Source: Propionispora sp. 2/2-37
GTDB lineage: Bacteria; Bacillota; Negativicutes; Propionisporales; Propionisporaceae
NCBI RefSeq assembly: GCF_001298735.1
Contig: NZ_CYSP01000017.1
Coordinates: forward strand, 1 to 64,000
Direction of reading: 5' to 3'
Length of the DNA: 64,000 bases
In this document: piece after piece, positions 39,942 through 49,747 of the stretch
Layout of the letters: each line of letters opens with the position of its first letter
How positions within the stretch are numbered: position 1 is the stretch's first letter
The notes under the pieces: generated by a model
Database searches by the model: none
Told to the model about the DNA's origin: nothing
What the model saw: the letters and a program-made list of their open reading frames with translations, nothing else
Program-made: the position numbers and the translations under genes

Positions 39942-42900
39942 TTACTCCTTCCCTTGGTCCGTGTCGTCCGTATCGGCCGGCAGGGCCACGCCGCCGTCCA
40001 CAATGCGCGGCTCCAGGATGCCGTTCCGCACATCCGGGGTGGCGCTGTCCGCCGCCAGACCCGGCCGGGCGGCATTGCCGGCCTGGGCCGTGTCGGCGGC
40101 CCATTGCCGCCGGTCTTGCGCCGCAAAGTACGCGGGCGTCAGCCAGGGCCGTTCGGCGATCCCGGCAGCGGTACCGGGATCGCCCGCCGTGTAGACAAAG
40201 CCGCTGCCCGCCGGCACGGCGCCGCCCTGGTAGCCCCACAACACGAAGCCGGGCAGGCCGCCGCGCGTGTCATAGACCAACTGGTCGTTCAGGTAAGTAA
40301 GCCGCATGGCGGTTTCATAGGTATAGTCATTGTATCTGGTACCGAAGAACAAATGACTGAGGTTGTTGTATGCCGCAAAATAGTCCTTCGAGGAGGGGTC
40401 TGCCCCTGCTAACCAGGAGGCAAGCAGCATATCCGGTGCGTAGATCAGATAACGGCCGCCGGCCTGGATGGCGTCGGGGCCGGCCCAGTTGACGAACAGG
40501 CCGCCCGTGGTGACGGTGATGTCGCCGCCGGCTATGAGCCGTGGCCCGCCGCCGATGCCGATCACCACGTTTCCGTTATCGGTGAGGGTGATGTCGCCGG
40601 CGGCGACAAACTTCGCGGCCGCCTCGCCCGCGCTTATCAGCTGCTGAGTATCAGCAACTACCCGATTACCATCAACTAAATAAACTCTTGCCGGTCTCTG
40701 GCTGTTATCGATCTTAATGTCGCCGTCGGCATACGCCGTCTTATGGGTGGTGACGCTGCCGGCGCTTACATAGCTTTTTCCCTCCCCACCGTAGAGGTAC
40801 CAATCGAAGTTTTGGGCCTCGAAATCGCCGGCAACATCAAGACTGTACAGGTAAATCTGGTCATGGACGCCGCCGGGGTCATGCCAGTCGCCGGGAACAT
40901 GGTAGACAGGCCCCAGGGTAAACATCAGGTCGGGGTAGTTGTCGGCGAGCGCCGCTGTCACCGCCCCGCTTGTGATTTGATTGTCAAATACGCTTTTAAA
41001 GTTAAACCGCCTGTGTTGGTTGCGGAAATCCCTGGCTGTCAGGTCGGGAACACTGAACAGCAGGGTATCTTTCTTCAAGTCGTAGAATACCGTACTGCCG
41101 GACAAGCCTACCGCATAGATGGAGTTGGCCTTGTAAGGCTGGCCTGCTACCGTGAACAGCACGGTACGCGCCGGCATGTTATCGGTGTAATCGTCTACGT
41201 TGTATTGCGTTCCCCCCGCCAGCATCAGGAACAGGCCGTCGGCGCCGAAGGTCTCGGTCGTGTAGGGGAGGATGTTGCGGGAGACCCAGCTGTAATCGTA
41301 TTTGTTCACCGTTACGCCGGGGCCGCCGTCTTTTACCCGGCCGTAGAACATGTAGGTGGGCGACCAGTAGAAGCCTGGAAACACGCCGCTTGGATATGTG
41401 TTCCAGTTGGTGAAGGCCGACCAGCCCGACCAGTAGTCCGTACTGCCTTTAAGCATCTGGGCGTAGGTCAGCGCCGTGCCGGCGGCCGTGCCGGTTCCCA
41501 CCCCGTTTTGCCGGCCGCTGGATTCACGATTCCAGACGAGGTTGGCGACCGTGCCGCTGTTGCTGCCGATCAGACCGCCGACGCTGCTGTCGGCGCTGCC
41601 GATTACCGCCCCCAGGGTATAGGAGGTGGCGAGGCTGCCGCCGGCGTTGTCGCCGACCAGGCCGCCGACTTTGCTGCCCGCGCCGCTGCTTTTTACTAGG
41701 GCGAGGCTCATGGTATCGGCGATGCTGCCGCTGTTATAGCCGGCCAGGCCGCCCACGTTGCTGTTCGCGCCGTCGCTGAGGACCTTCGCCACGAGGCCGC
41801 TGTCGGCAGGGCCGAAGAAGGCGCTTAGGATACTGCCGCTGTTATAGCCGGCGACGCCGCCCGCGTAGCTGTTCGGGCCCTTGGCGGCGACAACGGCCGC
41901 CGCATAAGCCTGGGTGATGGTGCCGGCATTGTCGCCGGCCACGCCGCCGGCTTTGCTGCCCGCCCCTGCGGCGGTCACCGCGCCGGTGTTGTAGACCGTG
42001 CCGGTGCTGGCATTACCGGTTTTGACGCCGATGGTGCCGGTATTACGGCCAGCCACGCCGCCTACATAGCTGCCTGCGCCTGTGGTCGTCACCGCGCCGC
42101 TGTTGTACACCAGGCCGGCGTTGCTGCCGATGGTGCCGCTGTTCACGCCGGCCACGCCGCCGGCATAGCTGCCGTCGCCTTCGGTCGTCACCGCGCCGGT
42201 ATTATAAGCTAGGGCGATGGCGCCGGCGTTGACGCCGGCCAGGCCGCCGGCATAGCTGCCCGCGGCGGTTGCCGTTACCGCGCCGGTATTGGCAGCCTGG
42301 GCGATGCTGCCGCCGGCCGCGTTGGCGCCGGCGATGCCGCCCGCATAACTGTTCGCGCCGGCGGCATCAACCGTGGCCACGTTGCTGGAACCGGCAATGC
42401 TGCCGCTGTTATAGCCGGCCAGGCCGCCCGCATAGCTGTTATCGCCGGTTACCTTCACCGTGCCGCTCACCGCGGCGTTGACGATGCTGCCGCCGTCAAC
42501 GTAGCCCGCCAGGCCGCCGACGTATTGCTTGGCCGCCCCGCCGGCGACGTTGACGTTGGCCAGGGTCAGGTTGCTGAGCGTCGCGCCCCGGGTATAGCCG
42601 AACAACCCGATGGCACCGGCGCCGGAATTGGCGACGGTCAGATTGGTAATGGTGTAATGGTTGCCGTTGAGCGCGCCGGTAAAAGCGCCGGCCGCCGTGC
42701 CAATGGGGTTCCAGGCAAGACCAGCCAGGTCAAGGTCGCCGCCCAGCCGGTACTTGCCGCTGAGATGGTTTTGCAGCGCCTGCAGCTGGGTGGACGTATA
42801 GAGGGTGATGCTGCCGTCCGGCGTTACCGTCCAGGCCAGCACCGGATCATTGGTGCCGAAACTGACCCAGTTGCCGTTGCTGAGGTCATAGGTGGGAGCG

Positions 42901-45900
42901 GTAACCGTACCGCTGTTCGCACCAGTTAAGGGTGTGCTGCCGCCACCTGAGCCGTTGACGCTGCCGGCTTTATCCAGATAGCTTTCCGCCACCGTGCCGC
43001 TGTTGTCGCCGACGAGGCCGCCGGTCGCGCCGGTGAGACCGGTTACCTTAGCCGCGCTGAAGGCGGTGGCAAGGCTGCCGCTGTTTTTGCCGGCGATGCC
43101 GCCGACCTTGCCGCTGCCGCTGACGGCGCCGCCGGTGAAGACATTGTAGATGCTGCCGGCGTTATCGCCGGCCAGAATGCCGACGGCAGTGTTGCCGGCG
43201 CCGCCCGCGACCTTGGCGTTAGCCAGTGCCACGTCGTGGATCTTCGCGCCACTGAGCGTAGTGCCGAAGAGGCCGAGGGCGCCGGGGCCGTAATCATGGA
43301 TATGCAGGTAATTAATGGTATGCCCCCGGCCGTCAAAGCTGCCGCTGAAGTTATTGATTGGGACAAAGCCGACGCCCGGCGCCATGTGGTAGTTGCGCAG
43401 GTCGAGGTCGGTGGCCAGCGTGTAGCGGGCCCTGGGGTCCATGGCCATGAGCTGGAGCTGGTGAGCGTTCCGGATGTCGGTGCTGTACTCGGACCGCAGG
43501 AAGGGCGTGGTGTAGCCTTCAAGCATGTACCAGGTGTTGTCAAAGTCCCAGCCGGCAAAATTGCTTTTGCGGGCCACCATCTGGGCGGTGGTCAGGCCGG
43601 TCAGGCCGGTGTTTTTCCCGCTGTCGGCGCCGATGTCCTTGCTCTGACCGGACCGGCCGGTATCCCAGAAGCTTTGGCGGATGACGCCGCTGTTGCTGCC
43701 GGCGAAACCGCCCACATGAGTCTTGGCGCCGCCGTAGCTCACCTTGCCGGTGCTGTAGGAGCGGGAGATGGTTTCCCCGTTGTAGACGGCATTGATCACG
43801 GGGGCAGAGTTGACTCCGTAGTCCCATGTGTTCAAGGAGTCGTTACTCGCCCCCACCAGGCCGCCGGCGTGCACGGTGGACTTGGGGTCGGCGCTGTTCA
43901 CCGTCACCGCGCCGGTGCTGTAGGATTGGTCGATGCTGCCGCCCTGGTTCAGCCCCACCAGGCCGCCGGCGTAGATCGTCGAGTGCTGGACGCCGTCCTT
44001 ACCGGTATTGATAACCGTGACCGGTCCGCTGCTGTAGCTGTTGCGGACAAAGTTGCTGTCGGTGCTGGTCACCACCACCCCGGATTGGTGACCCCCCGGT
44101 TTATCGATGGTATTCAGCTCACTGTTGTAAACCAGCTGGCCGATCAGGCCGCCGGCCGCAACGCCGTCGGGGGAGTTGCCCGGCAATATTTTCACTTCTT
44201 CTAAGAGGCCGCCGCCGGGCGAACCGCCGTCGTTGAAGCCCCGGGCGGTCACCGCCGCCTCGCTGGCGGAATTGAGGACGCTGTCCCGGCTGCCCCGCCG
44301 GCCCTCGTAAACCATACCGGCCAGGCCGCCCACGGCATTGGCGTTGATGCCGGTCACCCTGCCGGTCACATAGACGTTGTCGATGGTAGCCGAGTAGGCC
44401 AAGCCCGTCAGGCCGCCCACATTAAACGAGTCCATTCTGCGGCCGCGGCTGGCCTGCGACCGCGGCTTACTGGTCTCGAACAGGTTGCTGCCTGTGATAT
44501 CCACATTGGTCAGGCTCAGGTTGCGGACCACGCCGCCCTCGCCGATCATCCCGAACAGCCCGACCGACCGAGCGTCGCCATCGATAGTCCGGCTGTAATT
44601 GATATACAGGTTGTCGATGGTATGTCCTTTGCCGTCGAAACTCCCCGTGAACGCCACGTAGGTGTCAGGGCTGGTGAAGCCTCTGCCGATCGGGATAAAG
44701 CCCTGGCCGTTGTTCCAGGTTTTGGTCATCGCCAGGTCGATGTCGTTGGCCAGGCTGAAGTTCTGGTCCAGAAAGCTGGTGCAAAGACCTATCGCCTGCA
44801 GCATGTAGGCGTCGGTGAGCTGATAAGGTTTGCTGCTGCTGCCGTCGCCGTCCTTGACGCGGACGAAGGAACTGGTGGCTGCTACTGAGAAATTTTTGGC
44901 CGAAAAACCCGGCAGTATGCCGCCGGCCATGTCGGTACCCTTCTGCAGCCAGTTGCCACGTTGGAGATAGAAGGTGTCGACGTCGATGGCCGCCGGAGAA
45001 TTGATCGTAGTACTGGTGCTGCCGAAAATCGTCAGCCCGCCCCTGCTGGCGGTGATGGGCGCGTTGATGTTTATCGTGCTGTTAGCGACCGAGGTTCTCA
45101 GCGTCAGGGTGTTCGGACTGGTCCAGCTCACCGCGTCGTTGACGAAAATGCTGCCTGTGCCGTTGGGGTTCACTTTGCCCTGATTGGAGTTAATAGTCAC
45201 ATTGTTGCCCGCGAGGTTTTTCGCCAGCGTTGCCCCGGTGATGTCACCGCCCGCCGCCGCGATGGTGAAGTCGGCCGGGTCAAGTAGCCAGTTGCCGGTT
45301 TTGCCTCTGGACGCCAGCGTGGTAACCCGGGCGCTGTCGCCGACTTTCAGCGTCTGGTGACCCGAGGTCTCGACCTCGCCGCCGTCGCCGCCGTTCGCGC
45401 CGCCTTTGGCGCTGATGGTGCCGTTGAACACCGTCTTGTCGTCGGCCCACACCACTACCTTGCCGCCGTTGCCGGTATTAATCGCGTCGGCGGTGATGGT
45501 CGCGCCCTGTTCCATCGTGGTGTTGGCGGCGTTGTGCTCCGGGCCTTTGCCCTGGTAGCTGCCGCCAATTAAGGCCGTGCCGCCGCCGGTATAACCGGAC
45601 ACATCGATATGGGTCCCCTTAGCGAGCTGTACCGTCTCACCCAGCACCTTGACCGTACCGCCGGTCTGCCCGGCCGCCCGGCCCGAGGCATCGAGCGTGC
45701 CGCTGTTCACGACTCTACCGCTCACGCCGCCGTCGAGACGGATAACGCCGTTCTTGTTCTCAATGCTGCGGGCCTGGATAATGCCGCTGTTGTTGACCAC
45801 CGTGCCGGCCAGGTCCTTGGCCGCCCGGCCGGTCATGATCACTTGTCCGCCGTCGGCCTGGATGAGTTGATGATTGGCTACGCTGGCGTTTACCGCCGTC

Positions 45901-46601
45901 GCATCCACCGCCAGATTCAAGAGGCCGTCGCCGTTCATATCCAGCGTCACCGCCTTACCGGCGCCTAACGCTACCGTGCCCTGGCGGGCTACGAGGATGC
46001 CCTCATTTTTCACCTGCGGTCCCATTAACGCAATGTAGCCGCCGTTCCTGGCGGTGATGGTGCCTTGGTTGATCACGGCGCCGCTGTTGTCGCGGCCGCT
46101 GAATTTATAGTTGCCGGCCAAGAAATCACTGTCGGCGATGTTCAGGCTGGAGGTGACCAGGCTGCCTACATTCACCTGCGAACTCTTACTGAACAGCGTA
46201 CCGCTCTCGTTGACTAAAAATAAGCCGCCGCTGGCGTTGACATGACCATAGATAGCCGACGGGTGCCCTCCGGTCACTTTCCACAGAGCGATATCGTTAA
46301 ACCCCTGCTTGAGATTCAGAGTTTCGTTGGGATTGATGACAAAGGTGTCCGAGTTGACGATCAGTTTGCGCGAGCTCTGGTTGACGTTCATGGTATCCGG
46401 CGTCTGGGTAATGGTTGCCGTGCCGTTTACAATGACCGTGTTCGTCGGCAAGGCCAACGCGGTACCTGCGGAACTGATCATAATCCCTGCCGCCATGAGT
46501 GGCGGCAACAGGTGCTTGGCAGCCGTTTTCCAAGCGGGGCTGCCGACTATGCTAAGACTTTTCTTCTGGCGCTCCCAGTTGCGCCGCCATTTTCTCTGCA
46601 T
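39942..46601 (-). CDS. TpsA exoprotein (filamentous haemagglutinin-like, GLUG repeats)
   Basis: 2219 residues from ATG 46601 (GAGGAGGGAAAGGAC upstream; the frame is open to 46643). The N-terminus is an extended signal peptide (MQRKWRRNWERQKKSLSIVG to a hydrophobic core ending near TALALP) followed by a TPS secretion domain (MNVNQSSRKLIVNSDTFVIN near 68; SGGLFLVNESGTLFSKS). Then comes a long beta-helix with MBG/GLUG repeats. The densest block, about residues 1355-1695, repeats forms like SYAGGVAGYNSGSI and NTGAVTT. The C-terminus (FVAAGDITLTDNGNVVIGIG onward) is an unrelated cap. TpsB precedes it by 14 nt. Likely a surface-exposed or released adhesin. Confidence 0.92.
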   Translation of the reverse strand: MQRKWRRNWERQKKSLSIVGSPAWKTAAKHLLPPLMAAGIMISSAGTALALPTNTVIVNGTATITQTPDTMNVNQSSRKLIVNSDTFVINPNETLNLKQGFNDIALWKVTGGHPSAIYGHVNASGGLFLVNESGTLFSKSSQVNVGSLVTSSLNIADSDFLAGNYKFSGRDNSGAVINQGTITARNGGYIALMGPQVKNEGILVARQGTVALGAGKAVTLDMNGDGLLNLAVDATAVNASVANHQLIQADGGQVIMTGRAAKDLAGTVVNNSGIIQARSIENKNGVIRLDGGVSGRVVNSGTLDASGRAAGQTGGTVKVLGETVQLAKGTHIDVSGYTGGGTALIGGSYQGKGPEHNAANTTMEQGATITADAINTGNGGKVVVWADDKTVFNGTISAKGGANGGDGGEVETSGHQTLKVGDSARVTTLASRGKTGNWLLDPADFTIAAAGGDITGATLAKNLAGNNVTINSNQGKVNPNGTGSIFVNDAVSWTSPNTLTLRTSVANSTININAPITASRGGLTIFGSTSTTINSPAAIDVDTFYLQRGNWLQKGTDMAGGILPGFSAKNFSVAATSSFVRVKDGDGSSSKPYQLTDAYMLQAIGLCTSFLDQNFSLANDIDLAMTKTWNNGQGFIPIGRGFTSPDTYVAFTGSFDGKGHTIDNLYINYSRTIDGDARSVGLFGMIGEGGVVRNLSLTNVDITGSNLFETSKPRSQASRGRRMDSFNVGGLTGLAYSATIDNVYVTGRVTGINANAVGGLAGMVYEGRRGSRDSVLNSASEAAVTARGFNDGGSPGGGLLEEVKILPGNSPDGVAAGGLIGQLVYNSELNTIDKPGGHQSGVVVTSTDSNFVRNSYSSGPVTVINTGKDGVQHSTIYAGGLVGLNQGGSIDQSYSTGAVTVNSADPKSTVHAGGLVGASNDSLNTWDYGVNSAPVINAVYNGETISRSYSTGKVSYGGAKTHVGGFAGSNSGVIRQSFWDTGRSGQSKDIGADSGKNTGLTGLTTAQMVARKSNFAGWDFDNTWYMLEGYTTPFLRSEYSTDIRNAHQLQLMAMDPRARYTLATDLDLRNYHMAPGVGFVPINNFSGSFDGRGHTINYLHIHDYGPGALGLFGTTLSGAKIHDVALANAKVAGGAGNTAVGILAGDNAGSIYNVFTGGAVSGSGKVGGIAGKNSGSLATAFSAAKVTGLTGATGGLVGDNSGTVAESYLDKAGSVNGSGGGSTPLTGANSGTVTAPTYDLSNGNWVSFGTNDPVLAWTVTPDGSITLYTSTQLQALQNHLSGKYRLGGDLDLAGLAWNPIGTAAGAFTGALNGNHYTITNLTVANSGAGAIGLFGYTRGATLSNLTLANVNVAGGAAKQYVGGLAGYVDGGSIVNAAVSGTVKVTGDNSYAGGLAGYNSGSIAGSSNVATVDAAGANSYAGGIAGANAAGGSIAQAANTGAVTATAAGSYAGGLAGVNAGAIALAYNTGAVTTEGDGSYAGGVAGVNSGTIGSNAGLVYNSGAVTTTGAGSYVGGVAGRNTGTIGVKTGNASTGTVYNTGAVTAAGAGSKAGGVAGDNAGTITQAYAAAVVAAKGPNSYAGGVAGYNSGSILSAFFGPADSGLVAKVLSDGANSNVGGLAGYNSGSIADTMSLALVKSSGAGSKVGGLVGDNAGGSLATSYTLGAVIGSADSSVGGLIGSNSGTVANLVWNRESSGRQNGVGTGTAAGTALTYAQMLKGSTDYWSGWSAFTNWNTYPSGVFPGFYWSPTYMFYGRVKDGGPGVTVNKYDYSWVSRNILPYTTETFGADGLFLMLAGGTQYNVDDYTDNMPARTVLFTVAGQPYKANSIYAVGLSGSTVFYDLKKDTLLFSVPDLTARDFRNQHRRFNFKSVFDNQITSGAVTAALADNYPDLMFTLGPVYHVPGDWHDPGGVHDQIYLYSLDVAGDFEAQNFDWYLYGGEGKSYVSAGSVTTHKTAYADGDIKIDNSQRPARVYLVDGNRVVADTQQLISAGEAAAKFVAAGDITLTDNGNVVIGIGGGPRLIAGGDITVTTGGLFVNWAGPDAIQAGGRYLIYAPDMLLASWLAGADPSSKDYFAAYNNLSHLFFGTRYNDYTYETAMRLTYLNDQLVYDTRGGLPGFVLWGYQGGAVPAGSGFVYTAGDPGTAAGIAERPWLTPAYFAAQDRRQWAADTAQAGNAARPGLAADSATPDVRNGILEPRIVDGGVALPADTDDTDQGKE

Positions 46602-46615
46602 GTCCTTTCCCTCCT

Positions 46616-48349
46616 CTAAAAATACTGAGTGCCCATAAGCCACCAGCGGCCGTTCTTATCCGGCGCCGCCGTGTCCTCTTTGGCCCCGATCTTTCTGGCG
46701 TAATCGAGTCGTACAGTATAGTCTTTATGAATATTGGCAATCAGGCCCAGTCCGGCGCTGCTGAGCGAAAGACTGTTCTCGCCCGATCCCGGCCAAGGGT
46801 TTTTATGCACCGTAACCTGTCCGTGATCAATAAACGCTGCCAGCTGCAGCGACGGAATCGACCGCGTCGGCAGATTCCAGCGCAGTTCGCCAGTCAGGAT
46901 GTAGCCTTGATCCCCCGCTGCTTCTCCTTCCGCATAGGCTCTGACGCCGCTCGCCCCACCCAGATACAGCTTCTGCGACGAATCCAGGTTCTTGCTGGCG
47001 GCTTGTCCGTTCACGCTGAATAAAAAGCTCAGCCGGTCGCTCAAAAGCTGCTGGCGGCTAAAGCCCAAATTGATTTTTGTATACCGACCGGCGGTTTTGG
47101 ATGTATTCCGGTCGATGGTTTCCGCCGGCTCGCCGAAAATACTCCGGCCGCCTTTAAAGGACAAATTGCCGGTGGCAATACTCAGATCATACGTATTAAA
47201 GCCTGCGGCATCCCGGCTGGCGCCATGTAAGCCCACGGAGAAGACGTTGTCCCGTTTGTCGCTCATTTTGATGCCGAAGCCGTTGTCAGCCAGTTGACGC
47301 ATATCATAGCCGATCTGGGCGAACAGATTGGTGTCGCGCGAGCGGATAATCGGGTAGCTCGCAAAGATACCGGCCACCTTGGAATCGCCATCGAATTCCA
47401 GGGCTTCAAATTCTTTGCCCAGCTTGTAGTGCATGGTCGAGTAGCTAAACCCTACCCGGGCGCCGTCTTTGCCAACCGGCAGGAGATACTGAACAGCGGC
47501 ATTGTTCAGCCCGCCGCCCGAATAGGTATCGTCAAAGCTGAGCACATCTCCCTGGCCGCTGATATTGTTGAAGTCCACCGACACCCGGCCGCGGCCCTGG
47601 CCGGTATAGTAGTTGCCGTGGTTGTTTAGGGAAAAGGTGCCGCCCATTTCGTGGCTGTCGGTGATCTCAACGATGAGGGTGGTGGTGCCGCTGGCCTGGC
47701 CTGGCGCCAGGGTGGCCTTGATGCTGACACCGCTGGTGTCGCTCATCAGGAGCAGTGCTCTTTCCAGGACATCTTTTTTAACATAGTCGCCGGTTTTAAT
47801 ATTGCTGAGCCAATTCTTCACGATCTCGGTCGACAACCGCGACTGGTTGCGAATATCGATGCTCTCGTACTTACCCGGCACCACGATGATTTCCAGCGTG
47901 CCTTCCGCTACATCCTGCGCCGGTAGATAGGCGTTTGCTACCAGATACCCCGCCTTGCGGAAGTGCTCGGCAATTTTCTGGGCGACTGCCTGCAATTCGG
48001 CCAAGGTCAGGTCCTTATCGACCGAATCCTTGACCAGTTCTTGCAGCTCTTCCTGCTTATAAATATCCTGGCCGGTAATGCGGAAGGCTTCGACATGGAT
48101 GCGCGGGCCCTCTTCCTGGGGCCCGGCCGGCGGCTCTTCCCGCTTGACTTCAATCTCGACGTTATTTTTTTCCGGTCCTCTGACGGGCGGCTGTTCTACA
48201 CTGTGCTGGATTCCCCCCACGTCCGCTCCCGGCGGCCGGGTCACATCCGTCGGCGGCGCCGCCAGGACCGGCGAAGCCGAGCAGACCGTGGCCAGTGCCA
48301 GCACCAGGCCGAGGCATTTCTTGCCGTAAGGCAACTTTTTCCGTGCCAT
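46616..48349 (-). CDS. TpsB two-partner secretion transporter (ShlB/FhaC family)
   Basis: A 577-residue outer-membrane Omp85-type transporter. It has a signal peptide (LGLVLALATVCSASPVLA), a Pro-rich linker, two POTRA domains (IHVEAFRITGQDIYKQEELQ near 84; GTLEIIVVPGKYESIDIRNQ near 150) and a 16-strand barrel with the ShlB-type GSVGVRAY-like loop as SGVRAYAEGEAAGDQGYIL near 470, ending GTQYF. It exports the adjacent TpsA. Its stop overlaps the Shine-Dalgarno of tpsA. A 97-nt gap upstream separates it from three small genes. Confidence 0.93.
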   Translation of the reverse strand: MARKKLPYGKKCLGLVLALATVCSASPVLAAPPTDVTRPPGADVGGIQHSVEQPPVRGPEKNNVEIEVKREEPPAGPQEEGPRIHVEAFRITGQDIYKQEELQELVKDSVDKDLTLAELQAVAQKIAEHFRKAGYLVANAYLPAQDVAEGTLEIIVVPGKYESIDIRNQSRLSTEIVKNWLSNIKTGDYVKKDVLERALLLMSDTSGVSIKATLAPGQASGTTTLIVEITDSHEMGGTFSLNNHGNYYTGQGRGRVSVDFNNISGQGDVLSFDDTYSGGGLNNAAVQYLLPVGKDGARVGFSYSTMHYKLGKEFEALEFDGDSKVAGIFASYPIIRSRDTNLFAQIGYDMRQLADNGFGIKMSDKRDNVFSVGLHGASRDAAGFNTYDLSIATGNLSFKGGRSIFGEPAETIDRNTSKTAGRYTKINLGFSRQQLLSDRLSFLFSVNGQAASKNLDSSQKLYLGGASGVRAYAEGEAAGDQGYILTGELRWNLPTRSIPSLQLAAFIDHGQVTVHKNPWPGSGENSLSLSSAGLGLIANIHKDYTVRLDYARKIGAKEDTAAPDKNGRWWLMGTQYF

Positions 48350-48446
48350 ATTCTCATCCTCTCTCCTGAATAAACCGTATAAGAATTGTTATCTGACATT
48401 TAAAGCCTGTTTTATTTTATAATTCCGGTACTAACTCGGTATTTTG

Positions 48447-48797
48447 TTAAGCATCTTTATCCTTCTGCTCATCCATGCTCTGGTCTCCCGCTTCTTGGTT
48501 CAACGCCTGTATGAATGGCTGCTCTTCACCGGGCTCAGTTTTTTTTAAAACAGCCTCGTCGTTATCCTGGCTTTTATGCAACACACCGGCCGCCACCAAT
48601 TGCTTTACGATATTGTCCTGCACCGCCAGGGACTGAACAAAGCCCTCCAGCGGCATGATAATGCGCCGGCTGATATCGGCCACCGGCTGGTCGTTGTCGC
48701 TTTTCAGATGTGGCTGCAGCGTCAGCAGGTCGATACGGACCAGATGGCCGGTGACGTGAATGGCGCTGACGCCGTCAGCGAAAATTTCCTGGTTCAT
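48447..48797 (-). CDS. Small soluble protein in the TPS/TonB locus (unknown)
   Basis: A 116-residue acidic protein with no signal peptide: IFADGVSAIHVTGHLVRIDL near residue 5, then DISRRIIMPLEGFVQSLAVQ near 41, and a Glu/Asp/Gln-rich tail. The first 75 residues have the strand-helix pattern of DUF3467-like small proteins, but I am not sure of the family. It overlaps the preceding membrane-protein gene by 23 nt and has its own AAGGAGGAA Shine-Dalgarno. The operon position before tpsB suggests an accessory role in export or regulation. Confidence 0.6.
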   Translation of the reverse strand: MNQEIFADGVSAIHVTGHLVRIDLLTLQPHLKSDNDQPVADISRRIIMPLEGFVQSLAVQDNIVKQLVAAGVLHKSQDNDEAVLKKTEPGEEQPFIQALNQEAGDQSMDEQKDKDA

Positions 48798-49029
48798 GAT
48801 ATTCCTCCTTTATGTTTTCAATCCGGCGGTCTGCTTCTGCCGAAACATGGCATAACCCGCCTAACAGCAAGCCAAATGTTGTACCGATTGCTAGAAGAAC
48901 GTAGTCCTTAAGAATCTCAAAAAGCCCAGGGTCTCCTCCCTTATTTTTCAGATAAATAAACTTCTCTGGCCGTAATGGGAGCTGGGTCTCCCGTGCAGAA
49001 ACGGTTATTGCTGCTTCATCTTTTGACAA
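48775..49029 (-). CDS. Small single-span membrane protein in the TPS/TonB locus
   Basis: An 84-residue protein with one transmembrane helix (about 44-62, YVLLAIGTTFGLLLGGLCHV) between a basic N-terminal half (RPEKFIYLKNKGGDPGLFEI) and a charged C-terminal tail. It overlaps both neighbours in different frames (25 nt upstream, 23 nt downstream), so the three small genes are tightly coupled. Unknown family; it may link the inner membrane to the secretion system. Confidence 0.55.
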   Translation of the reverse strand: MSKDEAAITVSARETQLPLRPEKFIYLKNKGGDPGLFEILKDYVLLAIGTTFGLLLGGLCHVSAEADRRIENIKEEYHEPGNFR

Positions 49030-49211
49030 CGAACCGTAAAGCAGATCTGTTTCTCAAGTTTCTCGACTAATTCTTGCTGGCTGGCGGGCGAAACACGGTC
49101 CCACTGCACCGTGCCGATTGCTTCTTCGATGATTTGCCGGATTTGATACGGTTGATACCCTAACTGCTTAAGTTGCTGAATGCGTGTTTCCAGCTTTTTC
49201 TGAAGGGCCAT
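49005..49211 (-). CDS. Small helical protein in the TPS/TonB locus
   Basis: A 68-residue, mostly helical protein: LQKKLETRIQQLKQLGYQPY, then QIRQIIEEAIGTVQWDRVSP and EKLEKQICFTVRCQKMKQQ. It starts 31 nt after the ompH-like gene and overlaps the next gene by 25 nt. The heptad-like pattern suggests a coiled coil or a DNA/protein-binding helical bundle. No known family. Confidence 0.55.
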   Translation of the reverse strand: MALQKKLETRIQQLKQLGYQPYQIRQIIEEAIGTVQWDRVSPASQQELVEKLEKQICFTVRCQKMKQQ

Positions 49212-49242
49212 ATAATGATCACCCTCTTTCCCATCCGGCAGC

Positions 49243-49701
49243 TTATCGCAACTTTTTCAGCACGTCTTCGGTAATATCCACGCCACCGTACACAACAACA
49301 CTTTTTGCTACAACGACCGTCAGTCCTTTGGCGTTCGCCACTTCCTTGACGGCAGCGTCAATCTTGTCAGCGATGGCTTTTAACAGCTCCTGCTGTTTTT
49401 GCCCTACCCGCTGCTGGAGCTGTGCTCTCAGGTCCTGCCTTTCCTTGTCGTCCAGGCCGGCCGCTTTGGCGTCAAATTCCTTTTGGGCCGCTTCCGCCTC
49501 GGCTTTGATGGTTTCATTGGCTTTTGGCGTATCCGGATGCTGATTGACCAGTAGACCGAGATCGACGACGCCGACGGCTGCCTTATCCGGTGCGGCGGCG
49601 TGCGCCTTGCTCGGCACAGCCGTCCCCATCCCGGTAACGGTAAACAAAACCAAAATAGCCAATGCGATATTGGCTATTCTTTTCTTAATAAACTGGATCA
49701 T
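49243..49701 (-). CDS. OmpH/Skp-family periplasmic chaperone
   Basis: A 152-residue protein with a signal peptide (IALAILVLFTVTGMGTAVPS, cleavage near AHAAA). The mature form starts VGVVDLGLLVNQHPDTPKAN, continues with a coiled-coil arm rich in Ala/Glu/Gln (ETIKAEAEAAQKEFDAKAAG; AQLQQRVGQKQQELLKAIAD), and ends GLTVVVAKSVVVYGGVDITE before DVLKKL: the Skp/OmpH pattern. In diderm Firmicutes such proteins chaperone outer-membrane proteins. Encoded between ExbD and tpsB, it probably assists the large TpsB, receptor or TpsA clients. Confidence 0.88.
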   Translation of the reverse strand: MIQFIKKRIANIALAILVLFTVTGMGTAVPSKAHAAAPDKAAVGVVDLGLLVNQHPDTPKANETIKAEAEAAQKEFDAKAAGLDDKERQDLRAQLQQRVGQKQQELLKAIADKIDAAVKEVANAKGLTVVVAKSVVVYGGVDITEDVLKKLR

Positions 49702-49747
49702 GCCATTTCCTCTTTTCCGCCCTTGGCGGGCATTTATGGATTGCTTC

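Noticed and set aside
37728..46638. Several antisense frames of 200-320 residues in the receptor/TpsA/TpsB region
   Set aside because: GC-rich shadow frames without start signals or recognisable domains; the minus-strand genes are unambiguous.
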